Assembly: GCA_003507395.1 (NCBI GenBank)
Contig: DNVW01000005.1
Location: forward strand, 57,290-87,505
Direction of reading: 5' to 3'
DNA from: Clostridiales bacterium
Lineage (GTDB): Bacteria; Bacillota; Clostridia; TANB77; CAG-508
DNA: 30,216 nt
The notes beneath the pieces are model-generated. The model did not search any database. It saw only the letters and a list, made by a program, of their open reading frames with translations, and was not told the origin of the DNA. The translations under genes and the position numbers were made by a program. Below, piece by piece: positions 22,101 through 30,216 of this stretch (positions are counted from its first letter, which is position 1; the number at the start of each line of letters is the position of its first letter).

Positions 22101-22129
22101 TTTACATATTTTAACTTTTAGGTTATAAT
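22101..22129 (+). promoter_or_regulatory. Promoter of lysS
   Basis: TTTACA (22101-22106), a 17-bp spacer and a consensus TATAAT (22124-22129), about 60 bp ahead of the start codon. Confidence 0.72.
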
Positions 22130-22189
22130 AATACATATTAAAATATGACAAAGATTTATGGCGATAAGCCTAGAAGGGAATGAGAAAAT

Positions 22190-23689
22190 ATGAGCGAAGA
22201 AACAAATAACAATGTAGAGCAAGAATTAGACTTAAACCAATTAATGATAATAAGGAGAGAAAAATTAGAAAAATTAAAACAAGAAAATAAAAATCCATTT
22301 GAAATAACAAAATTTGATAGAACACATACAAGTAAAGAGATTATAGATAATTATGAAAAATTAGAAGGAAAAGATGTAACTGTAGCAGGTAGAATAATGG
22401 CTAAAAGAATTATGGGAAAAGCATCATTCTGTCATATTCAAGATGGAGAAGGAAAAATTCAAAGTTATGTAAGTATAAATGATTTAGGAGAAGAAAACTA
22501 TAAACATTTTAAAGAAGATGATATAGGAGATATTATAGGAATTACAGGTTTTGTGTTTAAAACAAGAACAGGAGAAATTTCTATTCATGCAAAAGAAGTA
22601 ACATTACTTTCAAAATCTTTAAGACCACTACCAGAAAAGTTCCATGGACTAAAAGATACAGATTTACGTTATCGTCAAAGATCTGTTGATTTAATTATGA
22701 ATCCAGAAGTTAAAGATGCTTTCCTTAAAAGAGCATTAATAATAAAAGAAATAAGACAAATATTAGATGAAAAAGGATATATGGAAGTAGAAACACCAAT
22801 ATTACAAACAATTCCGGGAGGCGCTTCAGCAAGGCCATTTATAACACATCACAATACATTGGATATAGATATGTATTTAAGAATTGCAACAGAATTATAT
22901 TTAAAAAGGCTTATAATTGGTGGATTTGATAAAGTTTATGAAATTGGAAAAAACTTTAGAAATGAAGGAATGGACATTAAACACAATCCAGAATTTACAT
23001 GTATAGAATTATATGAAGCATATACAAATTTAGAAGGAATGATGAATATAACAGAAGAAATAATAAGAAAATGTGCTAATAAAGTATGTGGAACAGGAAA
23101 GATATCATATCAAGGTGAAGAAATTGACTTAGAAAAGCCATTTAGAAGAATTACCATGATAGATAGTATTAAAGAAGTAACAGGAGTGGACTTTAACAAG
23201 ATAGAGACTGATGAAGAAGCACAAAAAATAGCAAAAGAATTAAATATAGATATAGACCCAATAAAAACAACAAGAGGAGATATAATAGTACAAGTATTTG
23301 AGGAAAAAGTTGAAGAAACATTAAGAGAACCAACATTCCTTTATGAATATCCAATAGAAAATTCTCCACTTACTAAAAAATGTAAAGACAATCCAAAAAT
23401 GACACAAAGATTTGAATTATTTATAGGTGGAAGAGAATATGCAAATGCTTATTCAGAGTTAAACGACCCAATAGACCAATATGAAAGATTTTTGAAACAA
23501 GTACAAGCAAGAGAAGCTGGAGACGAAGAAGCAAATATGATGGATGATGATTTTATACAAGCATTAGAATATGGTATGCCTCCAACAGGTGGAATGGGAA
23601 TGGGAATAGACCGTTTAGTAATGCTACTTACAGACTCAGCATCTATCAGAGATGTATTACTATTCCCAACAATGAAACCATTAAATTAG
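22190..23689 (+). CDS. lysS: Lysyl-tRNA synthetase, class II
   Basis: It charges tRNA-Lys. An N-terminal OB-fold anticodon domain (about 55-150; VAGRIMAKRIMGKASFCHIQDGEG) precedes the class II core. Motif 2 (FRNEGMDIKHNPEFTCIELYEAY), the ARPFITHHNTLDIDMYLRIATELYLKRL block and motif 3 (GMGMGIDRLVMLLT) are intact, ending in VLLFPTMKP. Length 499 aa is normal. Ribosome site GAAGGGAATGAG lies upstream. It has its own promoter and is not preceded by a recognisable T-box. Confidence 0.98.
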   Translation: MSEETNNNVEQELDLNQLMIIRREKLEKLKQENKNPFEITKFDRTHTSKEIIDNYEKLEGKDVTVAGRIMAKRIMGKASFCHIQDGEGKIQSYVSINDLGEENYKHFKEDDIGDIIGITGFVFKTRTGEISIHAKEVTLLSKSLRPLPEKFHGLKDTDLRYRQRSVDLIMNPEVKDAFLKRALIIKEIRQILDEKGYMEVETPILQTIPGGASARPFITHHNTLDIDMYLRIATELYLKRLIIGGFDKVYEIGKNFRNEGMDIKHNPEFTCIELYEAYTNLEGMMNITEEIIRKCANKVCGTGKISYQGEEIDLEKPFRRITMIDSIKEVTGVDFNKIETDEEAQKIAKELNIDIDPIKTTRGDIIVQVFEEKVEETLREPTFLYEYPIENSPLTKKCKDNPKMTQRFELFIGGREYANAYSELNDPIDQYERFLKQVQAREAGDEEANMMDDDFIQALEYGMPPTGGMGMGIDRLVMLLTDSASIRDVLLFPTMKPLN

Positions 23690-23720
23690 ATATTAGAAAA
23701 TAATATTAATATGGAGTAAT

Positions 23721-24131
23721 ATGGAAAATTATAGAAAACAAAAAGCAATAGAATTATTTAAACAAGGGTATAATTGTACTCAGGCAATATTGTTGGCATA
23801 TTGTGACTTGGTTGACCTAGATGAAAAAATAGCATTTAAAATTTCTACAGGTTTTGGAGGCGGAATAGCAAAACTAGGAAAAACTTGCGGAGCAATAAAT
23901 GCTGCTGTAATGCTAATAAGCTTAAGATATGCTGGAACAGAAAAAACAGATTTGGACAGCAAAAATAAAGTTATAGAAATGACAAGAAACTTTATTGTTG
24001 AATTTTCAAGAAATCACAAAGGAATTAATTGTGCGGAATTATTAACAGAAGAAACAGACAAAAGATATACAATGCATTCAGAAAAATGTGTAAATATAAT
24101 TGATGAGGTATGTGAACTATTAAAATTATAG
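23721..24131 (+). CDS. C_GCAxxG_C_C family protein
   Basis: This 136-aa protein has the Cys pattern that defines the C_GCAxxG_C_C family: Cys19 in YNCTQAIL, Cys56 in GGGIAKLGKTCGAINAAVM, Cys104 in GINCAELL and Cys123 in EKCVNIIDE, with extra Cys28 and Cys131. The family is presumed redox-active or metal-binding but is functionally undefined. No signal or membrane segment is visible. It starts 31 bp after lysS with a modest ribosome site (ATGGAGTAAT), so it may share the lysS transcript. Confidence 0.88.
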   Translation: MENYRKQKAIELFKQGYNCTQAILLAYCDLVDLDEKIAFKISTGFGGGIAKLGKTCGAINAAVMLISLRYAGTEKTDLDSKNKVIEMTRNFIVEFSRNHKGINCAELLTEETDKRYTMHSEKCVNIIDEVCELLKL

Positions 24132-24166
24132 AAGATTTAACCAAAATACAGAATTAGAAAATAGTA

Positions 24167-24196
24167 TTGAAAATGTAAATTATAGTGTGTTATAAT
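24167..24196 (+). promoter_or_regulatory. Promoter of the site-2 protease gene
   Basis: TTGAAA (24167-24172), an 18-bp spacer and TATAAT (24191-24196). A second TATAAT about 10 bp further on could act as an alternative -10. Confidence 0.55.
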
Positions 24197-24233
24197 TGAT
24201 ATGCTATAATTTACTATTTTTATAGGAGGGAAA

Positions 24234-24974
24234 ATGTTTAATTTTGATAAAAGAGTTTGGTATATTGTTATAGCGATTATTGCTATAAGATTTTTGTTAC
24301 CATATTTAACTAATACAAATGCGTTACTAAGCCTATTAATATCATTACCAGCTGTTCTTATAGCTATTACATTCCATGAATATGCACATGCATTTGCAGC
24401 AGATAAATTGGGAGATGATACCCCTAGACAACAGGGAAGACTAAATTTGAATCCACTTTCACATATAGACCCAATAGGATTTATAATGCTTATTTTTGCC
24501 GGATTTGGATGGGGAAAACCTGTACAAATAAATCCTAGAAATTTTAATAGAGATATATCAATGACAAAAGCAGAGGCAATTGTTGCAGCAGCAGGACCAA
24601 TAATGAACTTTATACTTGCAATTTTATTTACAATAATAAGCTGTATTATACCTAAGTTTTTTATGGATTTTTACTGTTCTCAAATAGGTATGATAACAAT
24701 GAGCATTATAAATATTTCTATAATAATTAACCTAGGATTAGGAATATTTAATTTGATACCATTACCTCCATTAGATGGTTCAAAAATATTAAATAATTTT
24801 TTATCATATAATGCAAGAGAATGGTTCGCAAACCACGAGCAAATATTTTATATTATATTTGTAGTATTATGGGTTACAGGAATTGCAGGAGGAATAATAT
24901 CACCACTTATAAATGGAGCATATAGTGGACTTTCATATTTAGGAATGAAAGCGTTTGGATTATTAGGAGGATAA
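24234..24974 (+). CDS. Site-2 protease family zinc metalloprotease (M50)
   Basis: This 246-aa intramembrane zinc protease has His48-Glu-x-x-His52 in a transmembrane segment (ITFHEYAHAFAAD) and the third ligand Asp181 in FNLIPLPPLDGSK. About five or six membrane helices are visible. The motif GWGKPVQINPRNF is typical of the small YwhC-like branch of the family. It lacks the CBS domain of SpoIVFB. Although pro-SigK in this window needs such an enzyme, family branch and location do not point to this gene being SpoIVFB. Ribosome site TAGGAGGG precedes the ATG; tsaD starts five bases after its stop. Confidence 0.9.
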   Translation: MFNFDKRVWYIVIAIIAIRFLLPYLTNTNALLSLLISLPAVLIAITFHEYAHAFAADKLGDDTPRQQGRLNLNPLSHIDPIGFIMLIFAGFGWGKPVQINPRNFNRDISMTKAEAIVAAAGPIMNFILAILFTIISCIIPKFFMDFYCSQIGMITMSIINISIIINLGLGIFNLIPLPPLDGSKILNNFLSYNAREWFANHEQIFYIIFVVLWVTGIAGGIISPLINGAYSGLSYLGMKAFGLLGG

Positions 24975-24979
24975 AAAAT

Positions 24980-25966
24980 ATGAAAGATATAATTACTTTA
25001 GGAATAGAATCAAGTTGTGATGAAACTTCTGTTGCTGTTGTAAAAAATGGCAGAGAAGTTCTTTCTAATATAATAAACTCACAAATAAAAATACATGAAA
25101 AATTTGGCGGAGTTGTTCCAGAAATAGCCTCTAGAAATCATGTTGAGGTTATTTCAAATGTGACTAAACAAGCTTTAGAAGAAGCTAATATTACTTTTGA
25201 AAATATAGATATAATTGCATGCACATATGGACCAGGGCTAGTTGGAGCACTATTAGTGGGGGTATCTTATGCAAAAGCGCTAAGTTATGCTTTAAATAAG
25301 CCACTAATAGGGACAAACCATATAGAGGGACACATTGCAGCAAATTATATAACACATAAAGAACTAGAGCCTCCATTCTTATGTTTAATAATATCTGGAG
25401 GGCATACTCATTTAGTACATATAAAAGATTATAATGAATTTGAAATATTAGGGAAAACAAGGGATGATGCTATAGGAGAGGCATTTGACAAAGTGGCTAG
25501 AGTCATAGGATTAGGATATCCTGGTGGACCGAAAGTTGACAAACTTGCAAAAGAAGGTGTTGCAGATATAGAACTTCCAAAACCACATCTAGATGGAATG
25601 GATTTTAGTTTTAGTGGAATAAAAACAGCAATAATAAATATGCATCATAAAAATCCAAACGTAAATAGAGCAAATTTATGTATGAGTTTTGAAAAGGACG
25701 TAACAGAAATATTATTAGAGAATACAATAAAAGCAGCTAAGAGTTTAAATATAACAAAAATAGCATTAGCAGGAGGAGTATCAGCTAATTCATTTATAAG
25801 ACAAGAATTTTTAAAATTACAAAATAAAGGTTACAAAATTTATTATCCAGAGTTGAATTTATGTACTGATAATGCAGCTATGATTGCATCAGCAGGTTAC
25901 TATAATTATATAAGTGGAAAAATATCAGATATGTATTTAAATGCTATACCAAATTTGAAAATATAG
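24980..25966 (+). CDS. tsaD: tRNA threonylcarbamoyltransferase TsaD
   Basis: This is the catalytic subunit that transfers threonylcarbamoyl to A37 of ANN-decoding tRNAs, working with TsaB and TsaE, which are not in this window. The ASKHA fold shows LGIESSCDETSVAVV, the metal-binding His114 and His118 in NHIEGHIAAN, SGGHTHLV, and GYPGGPKVDKLA. Length 328 aa is normal to slightly short. The ribosome site GGAGGAT lies inside the end of the upstream protease gene, so the pair is coupled. Confidence 0.97.
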   Translation: MKDIITLGIESSCDETSVAVVKNGREVLSNIINSQIKIHEKFGGVVPEIASRNHVEVISNVTKQALEEANITFENIDIIACTYGPGLVGALLVGVSYAKALSYALNKPLIGTNHIEGHIAANYITHKELEPPFLCLIISGGHTHLVHIKDYNEFEILGKTRDDAIGEAFDKVARVIGLGYPGGPKVDKLAKEGVADIELPKPHLDGMDFSFSGIKTAIINMHHKNPNVNRANLCMSFEKDVTEILLENTIKAAKSLNITKIALAGGVSANSFIRQEFLKLQNKGYKIYYPELNLCTDNAAMIASAGYYNYISGKISDMYLNAIPNLKI

Positions 25967-25974
25967 GAGGAAAA

Positions 25975-26667
25975 ATGTCAACTTATGCAATAGGAGATTT
26001 ACATTTATCGTTTAATAAAAATAAACCGATGAGCATATTTGGTGCAAATTGGGAAGAACATGAAGAAAAAATAAAGAAAAACTGGCAAGAAAAAGTAAAA
26101 GAAAATGATTGTGTCATATTGCTAGGAGACTTTTCTTGGGCTACTTATTTAGAAGAGGCTTATGAAGATTTCAAATATTTAAATGAACTGCCAGGAAATA
26201 AAATTTTATTAAAAGGTAATCATGATTATTGGTGGACTACTGTTACAAATATGAAAGAATATTTAAAAGAAAATAATTTTAATACAATTAATTTTTTGCA
26301 CAATAATAGTTATTTGATAGAAAATAAAGTAATAGTAGGAACAAGAGGATGGAACTTATTAGAGACAGAAAATAGTGAAAAAATGATAAATAGGGAAAAT
26401 AATAGATTAAAACTATCTATTGAAGATGGAATAAATAGATATGGAAAAGATAAGGAAATTATTGCTTTTATGCATTACCCACCAATTACATTAAATAATA
26501 TAAATTCAGAATTGGTAAAAACATTGCAAAAATATAATATAAAAAAATGCTATTATGCACATCTTCATGGAAATTCACATAAAGATGCCGTAGAAGGCGA
26601 AAAAAATGGAATAAAATTCAAGCTGATAAGTGCAGATTATTTAGAATTTAACCTGTTCAAGATTTGA
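25975..26667 (+). CDS. Calcineurin-like metallophosphoesterase
   Basis: This 230-aa phosphoesterase has the dinuclear-metal motifs in order: GDLH (7-10), LLGDFSW (49-55), GNHD (81-84), FMHYPPI and HLHGNSH. The substrate is not determined by sequence; homologues are simply annotated as metallophosphoesterase. There is no signal peptide, so it is cytosolic. GGAGGAAAA precedes the ATG, eight bases after tsaD ends, so it is probably cotranscribed with the protease and tsaD. Its last codons carry part of the tig promoter region. Confidence 0.9.
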   Translation: MSTYAIGDLHLSFNKNKPMSIFGANWEEHEEKIKKNWQEKVKENDCVILLGDFSWATYLEEAYEDFKYLNELPGNKILLKGNHDYWWTTVTNMKEYLKENNFNTINFLHNNSYLIENKVIVGTRGWNLLETENSEKMINRENNRLKLSIEDGINRYGKDKEIIAFMHYPPITLNNINSELVKTLQKYNIKKCYYAHLHGNSHKDAVEGEKNGIKFKLISADYLEFNLFKI

Positions 26668-26670
26668 CTA

Positions 26671-26698
26671 TTGCAAAAATAAAAAAATGTGATATAAT
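26671..26698 (+). promoter_or_regulatory. Promoter of tig-clpP-clpX
   Basis: TTGCAA (26671-26676), a 16-bp spacer and TATAAT (26693-26698), starting four bases past the end of the metallophosphoesterase gene. No CIRCE or CtsR-type operator was seen near it. Confidence 0.55.
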
Positions 26699-26741
26699 TG
26701 AGAAGTTAATTATTAGATATAGAAAGGAATGTTTAAACAAA

Positions 26742-28025
26742 ATGAGTGTAAAAGTAGAAAAAACAGAAAACACAAACGAAGTAAAATTAAGCTTTGAAAT
26801 AGAGGCAGAAAAATTTGATGAAGCAATGAAAAAAGTATATGCTAAAACTGCAAAATATTTTAATATACCAGGTTTTAGAAAAGGAAAAGCACCAATGCAA
26901 ATGGTGGAAAAACAATATGGCTCTTCAATTTTCTATGAAGATACATTTAATGAACTAGTTCCAGATATTTATGATGAAGCAATTAAAGAAAATAATATAG
27001 ATGCTGTTAGTAGACCACAAATAGATATTCAACAGATGGAAAAAGGAAAAAATTTAATATTTACAGCAATAGTTCAAGTAAGCCCAGAAGTTAAGATTGG
27101 GAAATATAAAGGTATAGAACTAAATAAAATAGAGTATAATGTATCTGATGAAGACATAGAACATGAACTAGGACATATGCAAGAAAAAAATTCAAGATTG
27201 ATTACAATAGAAGACAGACCAGTAGAAACAAAAGATATTGCAGTAATTGATTTTGAAGGTTTTGTAGATGGAGAAGCTTTTAAAGGTGGAAAGGCAGAAA
27301 AACATGAGTTAGAGATAGGAAGCAATACATTTATACCAGGATTTGAAGATCAAATTATAGGAATGAAAGTAGATGAAGAAAAAGATATAAATGTAAAATT
27401 CCCAGAAGAATACTTTTCAAAAGATTTAGCAGGAAAAGACGCTACATTCAAAGTAAAATTGCATGAAATAAAGAAAAAAGAATTACCTAAATTAGATGAT
27501 GAATTTGCAAAAGATGTTAGCGAATTTGATACACTTGAAGAATTGAAAAATAGTATAAAAGAAAAGATACAAACTGAAAATGATTCAAGAGCAAAATATG
27601 AATTAGAAGAAAATGCAATAAAAACAGTTTGCGAAAATACACCAATAGATATACCATCAGCAATGATAGAAAACGAAATAGAAAACATGATGCAAGATAT
27701 AAAAGTAAGATTATCATATCAAGGATTAAATATAGAACAATATCTTAAAATGATAAATAAAACAGAAGAAGATATGAGAAATGAATTTAAAGAACAAGCA
27801 GAAAGAGCTGTAAAATCAAGATTGGTTTTAGAAGCAGTTGCAAAAGCAGAAAAAATAGAAAATTCAGAAGAAGAAATTGCAGAAAAAATAAAAGAAATGG
27901 CTAAAAACTATGGAAAAAAAGAAGAAGAGGTTTTAAAAAATGAACAATTAAGAAAGTATGTTGAAGAAAACATGAAAACAGAGAAAGCCATTAAGTTTAT
28001 TGTTGATAATGCAAAAATAAAATAA
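26742..28025 (+). CDS. tig: Trigger factor
   Basis: This ribosome-bound chaperone and peptidyl-prolyl isomerase meets nascent chains at the exit tunnel. The ribosome-docking signature GFRKGKAP is at residues 44-51. An FKBP-type domain spans about 150-235 (VETKDIAVIDFEGFVDGEAFKGGKAEKHELEIGSNTFIPGFE), followed by a helical C-terminal substrate cradle. Length 427 aa is typical. The ATG at 26742 starts the standard MSVKVEK N-terminus; the ribosome site AAAGGA lies about 12 bases upstream, and a longer in-frame extension crosses the promoter and is rejected. Confidence 0.97.
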   Translation: MSVKVEKTENTNEVKLSFEIEAEKFDEAMKKVYAKTAKYFNIPGFRKGKAPMQMVEKQYGSSIFYEDTFNELVPDIYDEAIKENNIDAVSRPQIDIQQMEKGKNLIFTAIVQVSPEVKIGKYKGIELNKIEYNVSDEDIEHELGHMQEKNSRLITIEDRPVETKDIAVIDFEGFVDGEAFKGGKAEKHELEIGSNTFIPGFEDQIIGMKVDEEKDINVKFPEEYFSKDLAGKDATFKVKLHEIKKKELPKLDDEFAKDVSEFDTLEELKNSIKEKIQTENDSRAKYELEENAIKTVCENTPIDIPSAMIENEIENMMQDIKVRLSYQGLNIEQYLKMINKTEEDMRNEFKEQAERAVKSRLVLEAVAKAEKIENSEEEIAEKIKEMAKNYGKKEEEVLKNEQLRKYVEENMKTEKAIKFIVDNAKIK

Positions 28026-28041
28026 AGGGAGGAATAGCACG

Positions 28042-28644
28042 TTGGAAAAAAATAGTTTAGTTCCATATGTAATTGAACAAACAGCAAAGGGAGAAAGGTC
28101 TTATGATATATTTTCAAGACTTTTAAAGGACAGAATTATATTTTTAGGGGAAGATGTTAACCCAACATCAGCTAGTTTAGTAATAGCACAATTGCTTTTT
28201 TTGGAATCGGAAGATCCAGACAAAGAAATATTTTTATATATTAATAGCCCAGGAGGTTCTATCTCAGATGGAATGGCAATAGTTGATACAATGAACTATA
28301 TAAAATGTCCAGTTTCAACGATTTGTGTGGGGCTAGCTGCAAGCATGGGTGCAGTACTTTTGGCATCAGGAGAAAAAGGAAAAAGATATGCAACACCTAA
28401 TGCTGAAATATTAATCCATCAACCATTAATAGCTGGTGGAGGATTATCAGGACAAACAACAGAAATAAAAATACATGCAGATCATATGGTAAAAACAAGA
28501 GAAAAGTTAAATAAATTATTAAGTGAAAGAACAGGTCAACCATTAGAAGTAATAGACAGAGATACAGAAAGAGATAATTACATGACAGCAGAAGAAGCAC
28601 TAAAATATGGACTTATAGATGGAATAATGGATAAAAGACAATAA
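28042..28644 (+). CDS. clpP: ATP-dependent Clp protease proteolytic subunit
   Basis: This is the tetradecameric serine peptidase. The triad is visible: Ser101 in GLAASMGAVLL, His126 in ILIHQP, and the Asp in DRDTERDNYM (about 172-178). N-terminal LVPYVIEQTAKGERSYDIFSRLLKDRI is typical, with little or no propeptide. Length 200 aa is normal. The start is a TTG at 28042, with GGGAGG about nine bases upstream; no ATG fits. The order tig-clpP-clpX is common in Clostridia. ClpX follows 44 bp later. Confidence 0.97.
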   Translation: MEKNSLVPYVIEQTAKGERSYDIFSRLLKDRIIFLGEDVNPTSASLVIAQLLFLESEDPDKEIFLYINSPGGSISDGMAIVDTMNYIKCPVSTICVGLAASMGAVLLASGEKGKRYATPNAEILIHQPLIAGGGLSGQTTEIKIHADHMVKTREKLNKLLSERTGQPLEVIDRDTERDNYMTAEEALKYGLIDGIMDKRQ

Positions 28645-28688
28645 AATTGCTGAATAATTTATGCCTTTAGAAAGGAAAGAAAATTAAT

Positions 28689-29993
28689 ATGGCAAATAAA
28701 AATATTAAATGTTCATTTTGTGGAAAATCGCAAGATAGTGTAGAAAGAATAATCGCTGGACCAGGGGTTTACATTTGCAATGAATGCATTAAAGTGTGTT
28801 CAAACATTATAGAAGACGAGTTATATGATGATAGCGAATTAACATATACATTAGACACAATCACAGATTTACCAACACCAGAGGAAATAAAAAAAGTATT
28901 AGATTCATATGTGATAGGTCAGGAAGAAGCGAAAAAAACGTTATCTGTTGCTGTATACAATCATTATAAAAGGATTAATAATAAGGTTAATATAGATTCA
29001 GATGTGGAAATACAAAAAAGCAATGTTTTACTATTAGGGCCAACAGGATGTGGAAAAACATTACTTGCACAAACATTAGCAAGAATATTAAAGGTGCCAT
29101 TTGCAATAGCAGATGCTACAACATTGACAGAAGCAGGCTATGTTGGAGAAGATGTAGAAAATATTTTATTAAAATTAATTCAAGCTGCAGACTATGATGT
29201 GACCAAGGCAGAAAAAGGAATAATATATATTGATGAGATAGATAAAATATCAAGAAAATCAGAAAATCCTTCAATAACAAGAGACGTAAGCGGAGAAGGT
29301 GTGCAACAAGCATTGCTAAAAATAGTAGAAGGAACAGTAGCTTCTGTACCACCACAAGGTGGAAGAAAGCATCCACACCAAGAATTTTTACAAATAAATA
29401 CAGAAAATATTTTATTTATTTGTGGAGGAGCTTTCGAAGGACTAGAAAGAATAGTAAAAGACAGAATTGGAAAGAAAAGTATAGGATTTGGTGCTGAAAT
29501 AGAAAGCTCAAAAGATATTAGCAGATACGAAATATTCGAAAAATTGTTGCCACAGGATTTGTTGAAATTTGGTTTAATTCCAGAATTTGTTGGCAGATTG
29601 CCTGTAATAGCAACATTAAAAGAATTAGACAAACAAGCTCTAATTGACATTGTAACAAAACCAAAAAATGCTTTGATCAAGCAATATCAGAAATTGTTCG
29701 AATTGGATAATGTACAATTAGAATTTGAAAAAGAGGCATTAGAGCAAATTGTAGAAAAAGCTATAGAAAGAAAAACAGGAGCTAGAGGACTACGTTCAAT
29801 TTTAGAAGAAATAATGAGAGACATTATGTTTGAGATTCCTTCAAATCCTAAAATTGAAAAATGCATTATAACAAAAGAAGCTGTTATAAATGGAGAACCT
29901 CCTAAAATTATAATTAACAATAATAGAGAAACAATTAAAACAAATAAATCAAATAAAAAGGCAAACAATAAAAAAATAGTAGAAACAGCATAA
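28689..29993 (+). CDS. clpX: ATP-dependent Clp protease ATPase subunit ClpX
   Basis: This hexameric AAA+ unfoldase partners with ClpP. The zinc-binding N-domain has Cys8, Cys11, Cys30 and Cys33. Walker A GPTGCGKT is at 117-124 and Walker B IYIDEIDK at 179-186. The ClpP-docking IGF loop (SIGFGAEIE) and the C-terminal GARGLRSILEEIM sensor-2 region are present. At 434 aa it is slightly longer than usual because of a basic Asn/Lys-rich tail (NNRETIKTNKSNKKANNKK). AAAGGAAAG precedes the ATG. Confidence 0.98.
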   Translation: MANKNIKCSFCGKSQDSVERIIAGPGVYICNECIKVCSNIIEDELYDDSELTYTLDTITDLPTPEEIKKVLDSYVIGQEEAKKTLSVAVYNHYKRINNKVNIDSDVEIQKSNVLLLGPTGCGKTLLAQTLARILKVPFAIADATTLTEAGYVGEDVENILLKLIQAADYDVTKAEKGIIYIDEIDKISRKSENPSITRDVSGEGVQQALLKIVEGTVASVPPQGGRKHPHQEFLQINTENILFICGGAFEGLERIVKDRIGKKSIGFGAEIESSKDISRYEIFEKLLPQDLLKFGLIPEFVGRLPVIATLKELDKQALIDIVTKPKNALIKQYQKLFELDNVQLEFEKEALEQIVEKAIERKTGARGLRSILEEIMRDIMFEIPSNPKIEKCIITKEAVINGEPPKIIINNNRETIKTNKSNKKANNKKIVETA

Positions 29994-30029
29994 AATATAA
30001 ATATAGGCCATTAAAAAATGAAAAAATAG

Positions 30030-30078
30030 TAGGTTGTCGATGTTATTGGCAACCTATATTATATTATATTATATTTTT
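30030..30078 (+). terminator. Hairpin after clpX
   Basis: TAGGTTGTC (30030-30038) pairs with GGCAACCTA (30048-30056) with one T-G pair, followed by a T/A-rich tract ending in TTTTTT. It is a probable end of the tig-clpP-clpX transcript. Confidence 0.6.
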
Positions 30079-30140
30079 TCGTTTAAAAATGAAGTATAGT
30101 GATTAAAATAAAAAAAGTAATAAAAAAATCAAAAAAAGTG

Positions 30141-30170
30141 TTGACAATAGATGAAGTGTTGTGCTAAAAT
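30141..30170 (+). promoter_or_regulatory. Promoter at the right edge
   Basis: TTGACA (30141-30146), an 18-bp spacer and TAAAAT (30165-30170) preceded by TGC (extended -10). It drives a gene beyond the window. Confidence 0.65.
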
Positions 30171-30216
30171 AAATATTGTTGTTACCCAAGAAAAAACAAC
30201 AAAAAAGTACATTGAA

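Noticed and set aside
22060..22189. T-box riboswitch upstream of lysS
   Set aside because: No T-box consensus or specifier-loop arrangement; the promoter at 22101-22129 leaves a leader of only about 55 nt.
24234..24974. Site-2 protease as SpoIVFB, the pro-SigK processing enzyme
   Set aside because: Its motifs place it with small YwhC-like M50 proteins, there is no CBS domain, and it sits far from sigK beside tsaD.
29192..29680. 162-aa minus-strand open frame inside clpX
   Set aside because: Antisense shadow of conserved AAA+ sequence with no ribosome site.

Overview
The window is a very AT-rich, gene-dense bacterial chromosome segment from the Firmicutes, most likely an uncultivated gut-type Clostridia. 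The evidence is low-GC codon use dominated by AGA, AAA and ATA codons, GGAGG-type ribosome sites, the order ireB-ruvX-DUF1292, the order tig-clpP-clpX, mini-RNase III, RbgA and TypA. A SigK homologue with an intact pro-sequence points to a spore former. No rRNA, CRISPR array, prophage or insertion sequence was seen. Two tRNA genes are present: Gly-TCC on the minus strand and Glu-CTC on the plus strand.

Layout. Positions 1-2234 run on the minus strand: a leader-peptide unit cut by the window edge, a candidate ~100-nt structured RNA with its own promoter and terminator, a PemK/MazF-like toxin gene, a small orphan ORF, tRNA-Gly, and a dCMP deaminase. Positions 2346-7290 are a plus-strand housekeeping run: P-loop/Asp23 protein, cmk, plsC, typA, an unknown 110-aa protein and the tRNA methyltransferase trmR. 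From 7287 to 10812 strands alternate: a DUF1113 membrane protein (-), trhP (+), then popT and sigK (-). From 11027 to 14871 lies the most unusual cluster: a small secreted or membrane protein, a TadZ/CpaE-like degenerate ATPase with AT-hook-like motifs, and a GAF plus broken-GGDEF membrane protein. It runs straight into ireB-ruvX and is followed by DUF1292.

Positions 16103-18176 form an accessory stretch: a membrane protein, a DUF5662-like protein, a histidine phosphatase lacking the usual Arg, and a graveyard holding a truncated P-loop kinase and a RhuM tail. Positions 18169-21527 hold rbgA, mrnC, tRNA-Glu and recN. A 660-bp gene-poor gap carries a candidate small transcript. It is followed by lysS, a C_GCAxxG_C_C protein, a site-2 protease, tsaD, a metallophosphoesterase, and the proteostasis set tig-clpP-clpX.

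Functional themes. TrmR and TrhP together make 5-methoxyuridine at tRNA position 34. TypA, RbgA and MrnC serve ribosome assembly. Tig, ClpP and ClpX serve folding and proteolysis. SigK and PopT may link late sporulation to envelope lipid recycling. The best candidate for an undescribed system is the 11027-14871 cluster. The second is the repeat-containing RNA unit at the left edge beside a MazF-fold gene. All assignments rest on reading motifs and gene order by eye; no database search was run.
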